Below, in pieces: positions 24,420 through 32,988 of a stretch of DNA of 64,000 nucleotides; position 1 is the first letter of the stretch; every line of letters begins with the position of its first letter. The stretch comes from F-183 sp964627455. GTDB taxonomy: Bacteria; Acidobacteriota; Terriglobia; Bryobacterales; Bryobacteraceae. Under the pieces are notes generated by a model, which was given only the letters and a program-made list of their open reading frames with translations, ran no database searches and had not been told where the DNA came from. Location: assembly GCA_964627455.1 (NCBI GenBank), contig CAZVKC010000027.1, forward strand, positions 1 to 64,000, in the 5' to 3' direction. The translations under genes were made by a program, and so were the position numbers.

Positions 24420-25595
24420 TTAGAACCGCTCTTCTAACGCCTCGCCCAGCCGGACCTTGATGGTCAACTGCTTGCCGCCGCGATAGACGAGCAGGTCGAG
24501 ATTGTCGCCGGCGCGCTTGCGGGCGAGGACGAGTGACAGCGCATCCTGCCGGTCCACGGGCTTGCCGTCGATCGCCATGATGAAGTCGCCGCCGATGCCG
24601 ATCTCGTAGTTGCCGATCACCGCGGAATCGCGCGCTCCGCGGACCCCGGCTTCGGCCGCCGCCGTGCCGCGAATCACGCGCTGCACGAGCAGTCCGCCCT
24701 GGCGCGGCAGTTCGAGGGCTTCGGCGTAATCGCCGGCCACGTACACGACCTCCACGCCGAGGCGCGGCTTCTTGTAAATGCGTCCTGCCTGGTAGTCGTC
24801 GACCATCACTTTGGCGCGGTTGATGGGCATCGCGAACCCGATCCCGATATTGCCGCCGGGACCATAGATCGCGGTGTTGATGCCGATGACGTCGCCGGTG
24901 GAATTCAGCAGCGGTCCGCCCGAATTGCCGGGGTTGATCGCGGCGTCGGTTTGCACGAGGCCTTCGAGGACGCGATTCTCGCTCTGGATCGAGCGGCCGA
25001 CCGAACTCACGATACCGGTGGTGAGGGTGCCTTCGAGCCGGAAGGGATTGCCGATGGCGAGGACTTTCTGGCCGACCTGCAGCTTGTCGGAATCGCCGAG
25101 GCGCAGGAACGGCAGGTCCTTCTTGGGCTTGATCTGCAGCAGTGCGAGATCGTTCTGCGGATCGCGAGCGAGGACCGTGGCCTTGTAGCTCGAATGATCC
25201 GCCATCGTGACCTCCACCTGCTGGCTGCCGGAAATGACGTGATTGTTGGTCACGATCTTGCCGTCTTTGGAGATTACGAATCCCGACCCGGCTTCCTTCA
25301 CCGGGTACACCTGCATGAACCAGTCCTGCTTGTAGACCGTCGACGTGATGCTGACCGTCGCCTGGTTGGCCATCTTGTAAATCTCGATGTTGTTGACTTC
25401 GTCCGGACTGAGCCCGGCGCCCTGGGCAACAATCGGTCCGTTCCAGATCGGACTGCCGCTGCCGCCGCCCGCGATGGGGCTACCATCCTGCGAGATGGCG
25501 CGGCGCAGGCCGCTAAAACTCCAATTCGCCTTCGAGGTGAAGAAGATGAATCCGCCGGCCAGGAGGGCAGTGAAGAACAGGATTCGGGCTTTCAT
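24420..25595 (-). CDS. HtrA/Deg-type serine protease with PDZ domain
   Basis: A 391-aa periplasmic or membrane-anchored quality-control protease. An N-terminal hydrophobic anchor (about 4-20) leads to a trypsin-like domain (about 70-275) with catalytic His in TNNHVIS, Asp in NDLALL and Ser in INPGNSGGPLL. One PDZ domain (about 290-385) includes the carboxylate-binding 'GGLLVQRV' stretch. It is last in a minus-strand series and its ATG overlaps the coaE stop by 4 bases, so it is translationally coupled. Confidence 0.92.
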   Translation of the reverse strand: MKARILFFTALLAGGFIFFTSKANWSFSGLRRAISQDGSPIAGGGSGSPIWNGPIVAQGAGLSPDEVNNIEIYKMANQATVSITSTVYKQDWFMQVYPVKEAGSGFVISKDGKIVTNNHVISGSQQVEVTMADHSSYKATVLARDPQNDLALLQIKPKKDLPFLRLGDSDKLQVGQKVLAIGNPFRLEGTLTTGIVSSVGRSIQSENRVLEGLVQTDAAINPGNSGGPLLNSTGDVIGINTAIYGPGGNIGIGFAMPINRAKVMVDDYQAGRIYKKPRLGVEVVYVAGDYAEALELPRQGGLLVQRVIRGTAAAEAGVRGARDSAVIGNYEIGIGGDFIMAIDGKPVDRQDALSLVLARKRAGDNLDLLVYRGGKQLTIKVRLGEALEERF

Positions 25596-26203
25596 GCAAG
25601 GTTCTCTCCGTAGACGAGCAGCGACTGGTAAACGTTTCGGGTTTGTTCGAGCGTATGCTCCAGAGTTCCGGACGTGTCGATGACGTAGTGCGCGTGGCGG
25701 ATCTTGTCCGCCAGCGGCGCCTGCCGCCGCAACCGGGCAAGGACGCTTTCACGGCTGGATCCATCGCGGGCCATCGCGCGCTCAATCTGCAATTCTTCAG
25801 GACAGGCCGCGACGATGAGCCGGTCAAAATCCTTGTACCCGCCCGTCTCTACCAGTATCGCAGCTTCGTAAATCAGGATTCCATGGGGGATTTGCGCGGT
25901 TTTCGCGTCCGCGAGGCGGCGCACGGCGGGATGCACGATGGCGCTGAGTTTCGCCAGGCGCTCGGGAGCATCAAACACAATCGCGCCTAATTGTTTGCGG
26001 TCGATGCGGCCCTTCTCATCGAGGATCCCCGGGCCGAACTCCGCGACGACAGGCGCGAACGCCTCGCCGTCCGGCAGCAGGACCTGGTGTCCCAACGCGT
26101 CGGCGTCAATCCGGTGGCATCCCAGGCGTTCGAGTTCGCGCCCGACCACGGATTTACCGCTCGCAAGACCGCCGGTGAGTCCGACGCGTAAAAGCCGCCG
26201 CAT
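25592..26203 (-). CDS. coaE: Dephospho-CoA kinase
   Basis: A 203-aa enzyme phosphorylating the 3'-hydroxyl of dephospho-CoA in the last step of CoA synthesis. The P-loop is GLTGGLASGKS (near 8-18). The 'RIDADALGHQVL' block, the conserved 'HPAVRR' segment and an Arg-rich LID ('REQ…RMARDGSSRESVLARLRRQ'-like) are present, at the normal length. It follows folD by 2 bases and overlaps the HtrA gene by 4. Confidence 0.95.
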   Translation of the reverse strand: MRRLLRVGLTGGLASGKSVVGRELERLGCHRIDADALGHQVLLPDGEAFAPVVAEFGPGILDEKGRIDRKQLGAIVFDAPERLAKLSAIVHPAVRRLADAKTAQIPHGILIYEAAILVETGGYKDFDRLIVAACPEELQIERAMARDGSSRESVLARLRRQAPLADKIRHAHYVIDTSGTLEHTLEQTRNVYQSLLVYGENLA

Positions 26204-26205
26204 TC

Positions 26206-27066
26206 TTATTGAGAACTACGCTGCCGCCGTTCGGAAAGTTCGACCGTGTTCGTCATCAGCATGGCGATCGTCAGAGGACCCACGCCTCCAGGCACCGGCG
26301 TATAGGCAGACGAAACTTCCGCCATCGCCGCCGGATCCACGTCGCCGATCAGGCGCGTACCCTTCTCAGGATCCGGAATGCGGTTCATGCCCACATCGAC
26401 CACCACCGCGCCGGGCTTGATGTAATCCCGTGTCACCATCGCGGGACGGCCGATCGCCGCGACCAGGATATCCGCGCGGCGGCAGGTCTCAGCGAGATCC
26501 GGCGTCTTCGAATGACAGATCGTGACCGTGGCGTGCGCGTGCAGCAAGAGTAAGCTCATCGGCTTGCCGACGATGTCGCTGCGTCCGATGACGACGGCAT
26601 GTTTCCCCGCCACCTCGATCCCATACCGCCGCAGCATTTCCATGATGCCGGCGGGAGTGCAGGCGCGAGGCGCCGGACGTCCTGCAACCAGGTGTCCGAC
26701 GTTGGTGGGATGAAACCCGTCCGCGTCCTTATCCGCGGCCACCGCTTCCAGCACTGCGCGGGAATCGATCTGCTTCGGCAGAGGCATCTGCACCAGAATG
26801 CCGTCGATGTCGGGACGCTGGTTCAGGTCCGCGACGATCGCCAGCAACTCCTGGGTCGTGATCGTGTCGGGAGGCGTGATCTTCTCGCTGTAAATGCCGA
26901 GATCCGCGCAGGCCTTGATCTTGTTGCGGACGTACACCTGCGATCCGGGATCATCGCCAACGAGGATCACGGCAAGTCCCGGAGGACGCGAGAGCGCCGC
27001 CACGCGAGGCTTGAGTTCGGAAAGAATCTGGTCGCGAATCGCGACGCCGCTGAGTATCTGTGCCAT
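26206..27066 (-). CDS. folD: Methylenetetrahydrofolate dehydrogenase/cyclohydrolase
   Basis: A 286-aa bifunctional enzyme interconverting 5,10-methylene- and 10-formyl-tetrahydrofolate with NADP. It shows the substrate block 'VGDDPGSQVYVRNKIKAC' with catalytic Lys, 'GILVQMPLPKQID', the NADP-binding 'VVIGRSDIVGKPMSLLL' and the C-terminal 'PVPGGVGPLTIAMLM'. Length and motifs are standard. It is followed by coaE and preceded by the permease gene (12 bases) on the same strand. Confidence 0.96.
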   Translation of the reverse strand: MAQILSGVAIRDQILSELKPRVAALSRPPGLAVILVGDDPGSQVYVRNKIKACADLGIYSEKITPPDTITTQELLAIVADLNQRPDIDGILVQMPLPKQIDSRAVLEAVAADKDADGFHPTNVGHLVAGRPAPRACTPAGIMEMLRRYGIEVAGKHAVVIGRSDIVGKPMSLLLLHAHATVTICHSKTPDLAETCRRADILVAAIGRPAMVTRDYIKPGAVVVDVGMNRIPDPEKGTRLIGDVDPAAMAEVSSAYTPVPGGVGPLTIAMLMTNTVELSERRQRSSQ

Positions 27067-27078
27067 GAACGAGGATCC

Positions 27079-28488
27079 TTACGCTGCCGCTTCCCCGCCG
27101 CCCTTTTGCTTGATGCGCATGTGATAAATCACCGCGCCGATGGCGACCGTGCCGAGTCCCGCGAAGGAAACGACAGGCTTCTTGGTCAGGCCCTGATAGG
27201 TGATCCAGAGGCCGACGAGCACGAACACCGCAGGCACGAGCGGGAAGAGGAAATCGACTACTTTCAGTTTCTGCCAGCCCGGCCGCTTACGCAAAAAGAA
27301 GAGCGACGACACGGCCATGACGGCGGAGATGTTGAGCGTGAATCCGATGTAATCCATCAGATCGCGGAACGGGGTGAGCAGCATGACCATGGTCATGAGT
27401 CCCTGCCAGATGATGGAATTCACCGGCGTGTGGTACTTCGGGTGGACCTTGCCCGCGCCCGCGAAAAACGCGCCGTTGCGCGCCATCGCGTAGTAGACAC
27501 GAGGTCCGATGGTGACCATGGAGTTGACGCTCGCGAGCAGCGCCAGCGCCATCAGCGCGCTGAAGACGCCCGCCGCTTCCGGGCCGAACAGGCGTTCCGC
27601 TGTCAGCGATCCGATCGCGAACACGCCCTTCATCGTGGCCATCGGAGACGCGTAGATGTACACGATGTTGAGGATCACGAACAACGTCGCCGCGATCGTC
27701 GTGCCCAGAGCGAGAGCGAGTGGCAGTGTGCGCGCGGGATTCTTCAACTCTTCCGCGACATAGGTGGCCGCGTTCCATCCGCTGTACGAAACGTAGATCC
27801 AGAACAGGCTGAGTGCGAACTGCTCGCTGACGCTGGTGGACGGCGTCGAGCGCTCGATCACCTGCGAGAAGTTTCCCCAGTCGCCCTTGCCGAGGGTCAA
27901 GCCGAGGACGATGAATCCGAAAATCACCGCGAGTTTCGTGCCCGTGAGGACGTTCTGCACGCGCGCGGACCAGTGCAGTCCGACGATGTTCAGGATGGTG
28001 AAGAAGATCACCAGCAAAACCGAGAAAAGCTGGGGTCCGCCGACGCGGATCACGAAGGGATCCGAACCGATGACCGTGAGGTTGGCTGGATCTCGCCAGG
28101 CTGGAAAGAAATAACTCAAATATGCGGCGCAAGCGAGGGCGTTCGTGGCAATCGGCGCAGCGAAACCGGCGACGAACGAGAGCCAGCCGGTCATGAATCC
28201 CCAGGTCGGTCCGAAGGCCCGGGTCAGGTACACGTATTCACCGCCGGAACTCGGGAAGTTGACGCCGAGTTCGGAATAACAGAAGGCGCCGGCCATGGCG
28301 CAGAGGGCGCCGGCAACCCAGATCAACAGGATGAGCTTCGGATCTCCGAGGTCCGCCGCGAGAAATCCGGTGGACGTGAAGATGCCGACGCCGATAATGT
28401 TCGAAACGACGAGGGCCGTCGCGCTGACCACGCCAAGCTGGCGTAAAAGCGCGGGGCTCTCCTGCGGTGCGGTGTTGGAGGCAGCCAC
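27079..28488 (-). CDS. APC-family amino acid permease
   Basis: A 469-aa inner-membrane transporter with about 12 helices. The first helix carries the unwound 'NIIGVGIF' (near 29-36) that binds the amino-acid backbone in this superfamily. Conserved 'PSSGGEYVYLTRAFGPTWGFMTGW' follows at about 74-100, resembling LAT/Cat-type exchangers. The substrate is not predictable. The start is GTG 28488, with TACAAT (28500-28495, minus) 6 bases upstream as a likely -10 of a near-leaderless transcript. It is divergent from an aldo/keto reductase gene. Confidence 0.92.
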   Translation of the reverse strand: MAASNTAPQESPALLRQLGVVSATALVVSNIIGVGIFTSTGFLAADLGDPKLILLIWVAGALCAMAGAFCYSELGVNFPSSGGEYVYLTRAFGPTWGFMTGWLSFVAGFAAPIATNALACAAYLSYFFPAWRDPANLTVIGSDPFVIRVGGPQLFSVLLVIFFTILNIVGLHWSARVQNVLTGTKLAVIFGFIVLGLTLGKGDWGNFSQVIERSTPSTSVSEQFALSLFWIYVSYSGWNAATYVAEELKNPARTLPLALALGTTIAATLFVILNIVYIYASPMATMKGVFAIGSLTAERLFGPEAAGVFSALMALALLASVNSMVTIGPRVYYAMARNGAFFAGAGKVHPKYHTPVNSIIWQGLMTMVMLLTPFRDLMDYIGFTLNISAVMAVSSLFFLRKRPGWQKLKVVDFLFPLVPAVFVLVGLWITYQGLTKKPVVSFAGLGTVAIGAVIYHMRIKQKGGGEAAA

Positions 28489-28513
28489 TCACGTATTGTA
28501 CGCTGTGATTTCG

Positions 28514-29464
28514 ATGCAAACCAAACAACTTGGCAATAGTGATCTGCAGATAACTCCGCTCGGAATCGGGGCGTGGGCGATGGGCGGCAGCGGTTGGGCC
28601 TTTGCCTGGGGTCCGCAGGATGACGCGGATTCGATCGCGGCGATTCGCGCGGCGGTGGAAGCCGGCTGGAACTGGATCGACACCGCAGCTGTGTACGGGT
28701 TGGGACATTCCGAGGAAGTGGTGGCGAAGGCCGTCGAGGGACTGAATCCACGGCCGTACATCTTTACCAAGTGCGCGCGCATCTGGGACGAGAACGGCAA
28801 GATCGGCAAGTGCCTGAAGGCGGATTCTGTGCGCCGCGAATGCGAGGCGAGCCTGCGACGGTTGAAGGTGGACACGATCGACCTGTACCAGGTCCACTGG
28901 CCGGAGCCGGATGAAGAGGTCGAAGAGGGCTGGACCGAGTTGTCGAAGCTGCAGAAGGAAGGCAAGGTCCGCTGGATCGGCGTGTCGAACTTCAGCGTGT
29001 CGCAGTTGAAGCGGGCGCAGGCGATCGCGCCGATCACGTCGCTGCAACCGCAGTATTCGCTGGCCGTGCCGGATGTCGAGAAAGAAGTGCTGCCGTACTG
29101 CCTCGAAAACAATATCGGGACGATTGTCTACGCGCCGATGAAGTCCGGCCTGCTGAGCGGCCGCATGACGCGCGAACGCATCGCGTCGCTGCCGCCGGAT
29201 GACCACCGCCCGCGCACGCCGCACTTCCAGGAACCGCTTCTCACCCGCAACCTCGGCATCGTCGAGATCCTGCGCAAGATCGGCGCCAAGCACGGCAAGA
29301 CGCCGGGCGAAGCCGCCATCGCGTGGACCCTGCGCCATCCCGCCGTCACCGCCGCGATCGTCGGCCTGCGTTCTCCCGCGCAGCTCGAAGGCGTCTCCGG
29401 CGCGGCTGAGTGGCGCCTGAGTCCCGAAGAGATCGCGGAAATCGACGCGTACCTCAAGAGCTAG
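28514..29464 (+). CDS. Aldo/keto reductase
   Basis: A 316-aa NAD(P)-dependent oxidoreductase. It has 'NWIDTAAVYGLGHSEEVVAKA' (Asp/Tyr active-site residues), 'IFTKCARIW' (Lys), 'LYQVHWPEP' (His) and a C-terminal cofactor clamp 'TAAIVGLRSPAQLEG'. It belongs to the general AKR group related to voltage-gated channel beta-like and sugar reductases. An in-frame GTG at 28505 is an alternative start and would fit a leaderless message from TATTGT (28494-28499). It is transcribed away from the permease gene. Confidence 0.92.
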   Translation: MQTKQLGNSDLQITPLGIGAWAMGGSGWAFAWGPQDDADSIAAIRAAVEAGWNWIDTAAVYGLGHSEEVVAKAVEGLNPRPYIFTKCARIWDENGKIGKCLKADSVRRECEASLRRLKVDTIDLYQVHWPEPDEEVEEGWTELSKLQKEGKVRWIGVSNFSVSQLKRAQAIAPITSLQPQYSLAVPDVEKEVLPYCLENNIGTIVYAPMKSGLLSGRMTRERIASLPPDDHRPRTPHFQEPLLTRNLGIVEILRKIGAKHGKTPGEAAIAWTLRHPAVTAAIVGLRSPAQLEGVSGAAEWRLSPEEIAEIDAYLKS

Positions 29465-29471
29465 CCTGGTT

Positions 29472-29500
29472 TTGACAAACGATAATAATTATCGTTTAAT
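29472..29500 (+). promoter_or_regulatory. perR promoter with overlapping PerR/Fur-type box
   Basis: TTGACA (29472-29477), a 17-base spacer and TTTAAT (29495-29500) form a near-consensus sigma-70 promoter. A 21-base perfect palindrome (29477-29497; arms AAACGATAAT and ATTATCGTTT around a central A) covers the spacer and most of the -10. Binding of the Fur-family protein encoded just downstream would block RNA polymerase, giving autoregulation. The ATG follows the -10 by 8 bases. Confidence 0.85.
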
Positions 29501-29508
29501 AATAAGTG

Positions 29509-29994
29509 ATGACTCCGCACGCTCGCGAGTCCGCGCTTGCCGATATGCGCCGGCGCTGCAAGGAACAAGGCATGGCCTTCACCTTCCAGCGCCAGGTGAT
29601 CTACGAGGCGGTGCTGGACTCCAAAGCGCACCCAACGCCGGAAAACATATATGAAGAGGTGAGGGGACGCATCCCCTCCATCTCGCTCGGCACCGTATAC
29701 AAGAACGTGAAAACGTTTCTCGACGCCGGGCTACTCAAGGAAGTCAGCCTGCATCATGGTTCGCTGCGGCTCGAAGCGAACATGACGCCGCATCATCATC
29801 TGGTGTGCTCGCGCTGCAAGTCGATCTTCGATCTCGAGGAAAAAAACGTCGCGCCGGTGCGTCTGAAAGGACAGTTGCCGGAAGGGTTCGAAGCCCTGCG
29901 TTTCAGCGTCGAAATCGTAGGTTTGTGTGCATCGTGCCGAGGCGCGAAGTCATCCAAACACAAGAATCAGAAACAGCACTCCATCCAGGAATAA
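29509..29994 (+). CDS. perR: Fur-family regulator, PerR-type
   Basis: A 161-aa metal-dependent repressor. The winged helix (about 10-90) includes 'FTFQRQVIYEAVL' and 'ISLGTVYKNVKTFLDAGLL'. The metal-sensing stretch is 'MTPHHHLVCSRCKSIFDL', and the two CxxC pairs (CSRC, CASC) hold the structural zinc. The position directly before ahpC and ahpD argues for the peroxide sensor PerR rather than Fur. The His-rich segment contains residues that PerR oxidises. The C-terminus is Lys/Gln-rich. ATG 29509 is favoured over GTG 29506. Confidence 0.88.
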   Translation: MTPHARESALADMRRRCKEQGMAFTFQRQVIYEAVLDSKAHPTPENIYEEVRGRIPSISLGTVYKNVKTFLDAGLLKEVSLHHGSLRLEANMTPHHHLVCSRCKSIFDLEEKNVAPVRLKGQLPEGFEALRFSVEIVGLCASCRGAKSSKHKNQKQHSIQE

Positions 29995-30006
29995 GGAATC
30001 CATCAC

Positions 30007-30543
30007 ATGTTAGGTGTAGGTCAGAAATTTCCGGAATTCAATCTCACGGCGACCGTGAGCCTCGACAAGGGCAAGGAATTCCAGTCGATCACGAACAACA
30101 GCTACGAGGGCAAGTGGAAGGTCTACTTCTTCTGGCCGAAGGACTTCACCTTCGTCTGCCCGACCGAAATCGCTGCATTCGGCAAGCTGAACGGCGAGTT
30201 CGCCGACCGTGACGCGCAGGTCCTCGGCGGCAGCACCGACTCCGAGTTCGTGCACCACGCCTGGCGCACCCACCACGCCGACCTCAAGAACCTGCCGTTC
30301 CCGATGCTGGCGGACATCAAGCACGAACTGTGCAAGGCGCTCGGCATCCTCGATCCGAACGCGGGCGTCGCCCAGCGCGCCACCTTCATCGTCGACCCGC
30401 AGGGCGTGATCCGCTTCGTGTCGGTCAACGATCTCTCGGTCGGCCGCAACCCGCAGGAAGTTCTGCGCGTGCTCGACGCGCTGCAGACCGACGAACTCTG
30501 CCCCTGCAACTGGAAGAAGGGCGAGGAGACGCTGCACGTCTAA
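30007..30543 (+). CDS. ahpC: Alkyl hydroperoxide reductase, peroxiredoxin AhpC
   Basis: A 178-aa 2-Cys peroxiredoxin of the actinobacterial/AhpD-partnered type. Peroxidatic Cys51 is in FTFVCPTE and a resolving Cys pair is near the C-terminus (ELCPCNW). It reduces H2O2 and organic peroxides. The stop and the ahpD start share an A (TAATG at 30541-30545), so both are made in a fixed ratio, with AhpD as the reductant. It lies 12 bases after perR and is probably in the same peroxide-induced operon. Confidence 0.95.
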   Translation: MLGVGQKFPEFNLTATVSLDKGKEFQSITNNSYEGKWKVYFFWPKDFTFVCPTEIAAFGKLNGEFADRDAQVLGGSTDSEFVHHAWRTHHADLKNLPFPMLADIKHELCKALGILDPNAGVAQRATFIVDPQGVIRFVSVNDLSVGRNPQEVLRVLDALQTDELCPCNWKKGEETLHV

Positions 30544-31067
30544 TGTCCCTCGAAGCCTTGCTGGAGTCATTGCCGGCCTACGCAAAGGACCTGAAGCTGA
30601 ACCTCGGCGCGGTCCTGCGGCAGCCGGAACTCACCCCCAACCAGATTTGGGGAACCGCGGTTGCCTGCGCCATTGCCTCGCGCAATGCCACGCTGCGCAA
30701 CGTGATTCTCGAAGAAGCGGGCAAGGCGATTGAACCCCAGGTGGTGGAGGCGGCCAAGGCTGCCTCCGCCATCATGGGCATGAACAACGTCTACTACCGT
30801 TTTCTGCATCTCGTCGAACACCCGAAGTACTCTGAAATCCGAGCGGGCCTGCGCATGAACATGCTGCGCATGCACGGCACTTCGGCCGTGGACTTCGAAC
30901 TGTTCTGCGAAGCGGTTTCTGCGATCAACGGCTGCGGCGCCTGCATTGCGTCACACGATCGCGTGGTCCGCGAAAAAGGGCTTTCGGAAGAAACGGTTCT
31001 CGCCGCCATCCGCATCGCTTCGGTCATCCACGCAGTTGCCGTGATTCTCGACGCCGAGTCCAACTAA
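30543..31067 (+). CDS. ahpD: Alkyl hydroperoxide reductase AhpD
   Basis: A 174-aa all-helical carboxymuconolactone-decarboxylase-fold protein. The active site Cys-x-x-Cys and His are in 'INGCGACIASHDR', and an upstream Glu in 'FELFCEAV' completes the proton relay. It recycles oxidised AhpC with electrons from lipoyl proteins. It overlaps ahpC at TAATG and the following DUF1080 gene at TAATG, so three genes are coupled. Confidence 0.95.
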   Translation: MSLEALLESLPAYAKDLKLNLGAVLRQPELTPNQIWGTAVACAIASRNATLRNVILEEAGKAIEPQVVEAAKAASAIMGMNNVYYRFLHLVEHPKYSEIRAGLRMNMLRMHGTSAVDFELFCEAVSAINGCGACIASHDRVVREKGLSEETVLAAIRIASVIHAVAVILDAESN

Positions 31068-32125
31068 TGCTCGTTCCAGCCCTCTTCGTTCTGTTGTCCA
31101 CCGCGGTGGAATGGCAGCAGGAGGGACCTCGGGCGACCTTCCAGATCCAGCCGGACCAACTGTCGACTTCGGGCCGCGGGCACACGCCGAATTGGGTCCA
31201 CACGAAGCAGGAATACGAGGACTTCCGGCTCACCTTCGAATACAAATTGTCCCAATGGGCCGAGGCCGCGGTGTACCTGCGCGCGCCTCGGGCCGGGCGT
31301 CCGGGGACCGCCGGCATCGCACTGGTCTTCGCGCACGACTTCCACAAACAGGTTTCGAAACAGGTGACCGGCGCCATCGCCGGGGTCCTGCCGCCCGCGC
31401 GCCCGCAGCCGGAATCGTACGAACAGTGGCATCGGGTGTCGGTCTCGATCGAGAAAAACATCCTGCATGCGGAAATCGACGGCACGGTCGTGCAGCACGT
31501 CGATGTCGCCGCTCATCCGGAACTGAAACATCGCCTGAAGCGAGGATTCATCGGCTTTCCGGACCTCGGGTATGCCTACGCACTGCGCAACATCCGCATC
31601 GAGGATCTCGGCGGGGCCACGAAGTTCACGGCGCTCGATGGCTGGAAGCTCCGCGGGGCGGGGAACTGGTCTTACGGCGACGGCGTCATCACCGGCGCCA
31701 ACGGCCACGGGATTCTGTATGCACAACAGGTGTTCGGGGACTTCGAACTCACCGCGCTCGTGCGCTCGCATCAGCACGTCAACGGCGGCATCTTCCTGCG
31801 CGGATCGCCGGATGAGCCGAAGCCGCGCGGAGTCGAGGTCCAGATCTATTCGCCGGTCGAAGCCGTCTATCCCACCGGCAGCGTCTACTCGATCGCCCGC
31901 AGCACGTCGCGCGTCGAATTCGAGGAACGCTGGTTCCTGATGCAGATCCGCGTCGAAGGCAGCCGCTGCACGGTTCGCCTGGATGGTGAACTCGTCGCAC
32001 AAACTGATGCGCTCAAGGTCCTCGAGGCCGGGCAGATCGGTTTCCAGATCCACAGCGAGGACGCCTCAGTCGAATTTCGCGACTTGCGCGTCGAGAGTCT
32101 CGATGCTGCCGTGAAGCGTCGATAA
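31067..32125 (+). CDS. Two-domain DUF1080-like protein
   Basis: A 352-aa protein with two concanavalin-like DUF1080 modules in tandem: about 15-180 (YEDFRLTFEYKLSQWAEAAVYLRAP…) and about 185-345 (FGDFELTALVRSHQHVNGGIFLRG…GVEVQIYSPV). The start has a weak hydrophobic segment (MLVPALFVLLSTAVEW) that may be a short signal peptide. Its ATG overlaps the ahpD stop (TAATG), which is odd for a sugar enzyme and places it under peroxide control if the coupling is real. The 'FLRG…VQIY' block matches the other two DUF1080 proteins here. Confidence 0.82.
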   Translation: MLVPALFVLLSTAVEWQQEGPRATFQIQPDQLSTSGRGHTPNWVHTKQEYEDFRLTFEYKLSQWAEAAVYLRAPRAGRPGTAGIALVFAHDFHKQVSKQVTGAIAGVLPPARPQPESYEQWHRVSVSIEKNILHAEIDGTVVQHVDVAAHPELKHRLKRGFIGFPDLGYAYALRNIRIEDLGGATKFTALDGWKLRGAGNWSYGDGVITGANGHGILYAQQVFGDFELTALVRSHQHVNGGIFLRGSPDEPKPRGVEVQIYSPVEAVYPTGSVYSIARSTSRVEFEERWFLMQIRVEGSRCTVRLDGELVAQTDALKVLEAGQIGFQIHSEDASVEFRDLRVESLDAAVKRR

Positions 32126-32132
32126 TGTAAAT

Positions 32133-32987
32133 ATGCACCCCCTTCTGCTTCACAACGGCGAACTGCGCGATACGCGGGACAATTTCGTATCCCCCGGCCA
32201 GGTCGGTTTGTTGAACGGGTGGGGTGTTTTCAGCACGATTCGTGTTTATGACGGCGTGATGTTCGCCTGGCAGCGGCATTTCGACCGGATGGCGCGGGAC
32301 GCAAAGAAAATGCGGGTCCCGATGCCCTCGCAGCAGGACCTCGAAGCGCAGTTGCGCAAGCTCATTGAAGGCAACCAGGCCTGGAACTCGACCCTGCGTG
32401 TGTGCGTGGTGCGCAACCGTGGCGGCATGTTCGAAGGTCCCGGGGTGCAGACGGATTATGACGTGATCGCCTTCACGCGCAACGTCAACAACTGGGGCGA
32501 GAGCGTGAAACTCGGCATCGTGCCACAGGCGCGCCATGCCGGCAACGAATTCGCGGGAACCAAGGTGCTGTCGTGGGCGCAGAACCTCACCTGGTACGAG
32601 CGCGCGCACGAACTGGGCCTCGACGAAGTGGTGCTGCTCAACGAACGCAACGAAGTGAGCGAGTGCACTTCGGCGAACATCTTCACCGTGCATGGCGGAC
32701 GCATTCTGACGCCTGCCCTTGCGACCTCCGGATGCCTGGCCGGCATCACGCGCGACGTGATCCTCAACGATCTGAATGTCGATGCTGCAGAACACATCCT
32801 GCTGCTGTCGGATCTCGAATCGGCAGACGAAGTGTTCATCACGTCGACCACCCGCGAAGTGCTGCCGGTCACCTACATCGAAGACATCGGTATGAAGCCG
32901 GTTGGTCCCGTGACGCTGCAGGTGCGTGAGGCGTTTACCGCATTCACGAAGGCCTACACCGCGCAGCACAAAGCCGTACCCGCTTAG
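32133..32987 (+). CDS. Class IV aminotransferase (branched-chain or ADC lyase-like)
   Basis: A 284-aa PLP enzyme of fold type IV. The Schiff-base Lys is in 'AGTKVLSWAQNL' (near 145). Other blocks are 'LNGWGVFSTIRVYDGVMFAWQRHFDRM', 'GLDEVVLLNERNEVSECTSANIF' and 'EVFITSTTREVLPV'. These fit branched-chain aminotransferase or 4-amino-4-deoxychorismate lyase, which are hard to separate by eye. It begins 7 bases after the DUF1080 gene and is followed at once by a secreted hypothetical protein. Confidence 0.9.
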   Translation: MHPLLLHNGELRDTRDNFVSPGQVGLLNGWGVFSTIRVYDGVMFAWQRHFDRMARDAKKMRVPMPSQQDLEAQLRKLIEGNQAWNSTLRVCVVRNRGGMFEGPGVQTDYDVIAFTRNVNNWGESVKLGIVPQARHAGNEFAGTKVLSWAQNLTWYERAHELGLDEVVLLNERNEVSECTSANIFTVHGGRILTPALATSGCLAGITRDVILNDLNVDAAEHILLLSDLESADEVFITSTTREVLPVTYIEDIGMKPVGPVTLQVREAFTAFTKAYTAQHKAVPA

Positions 32988-32988
32988 G

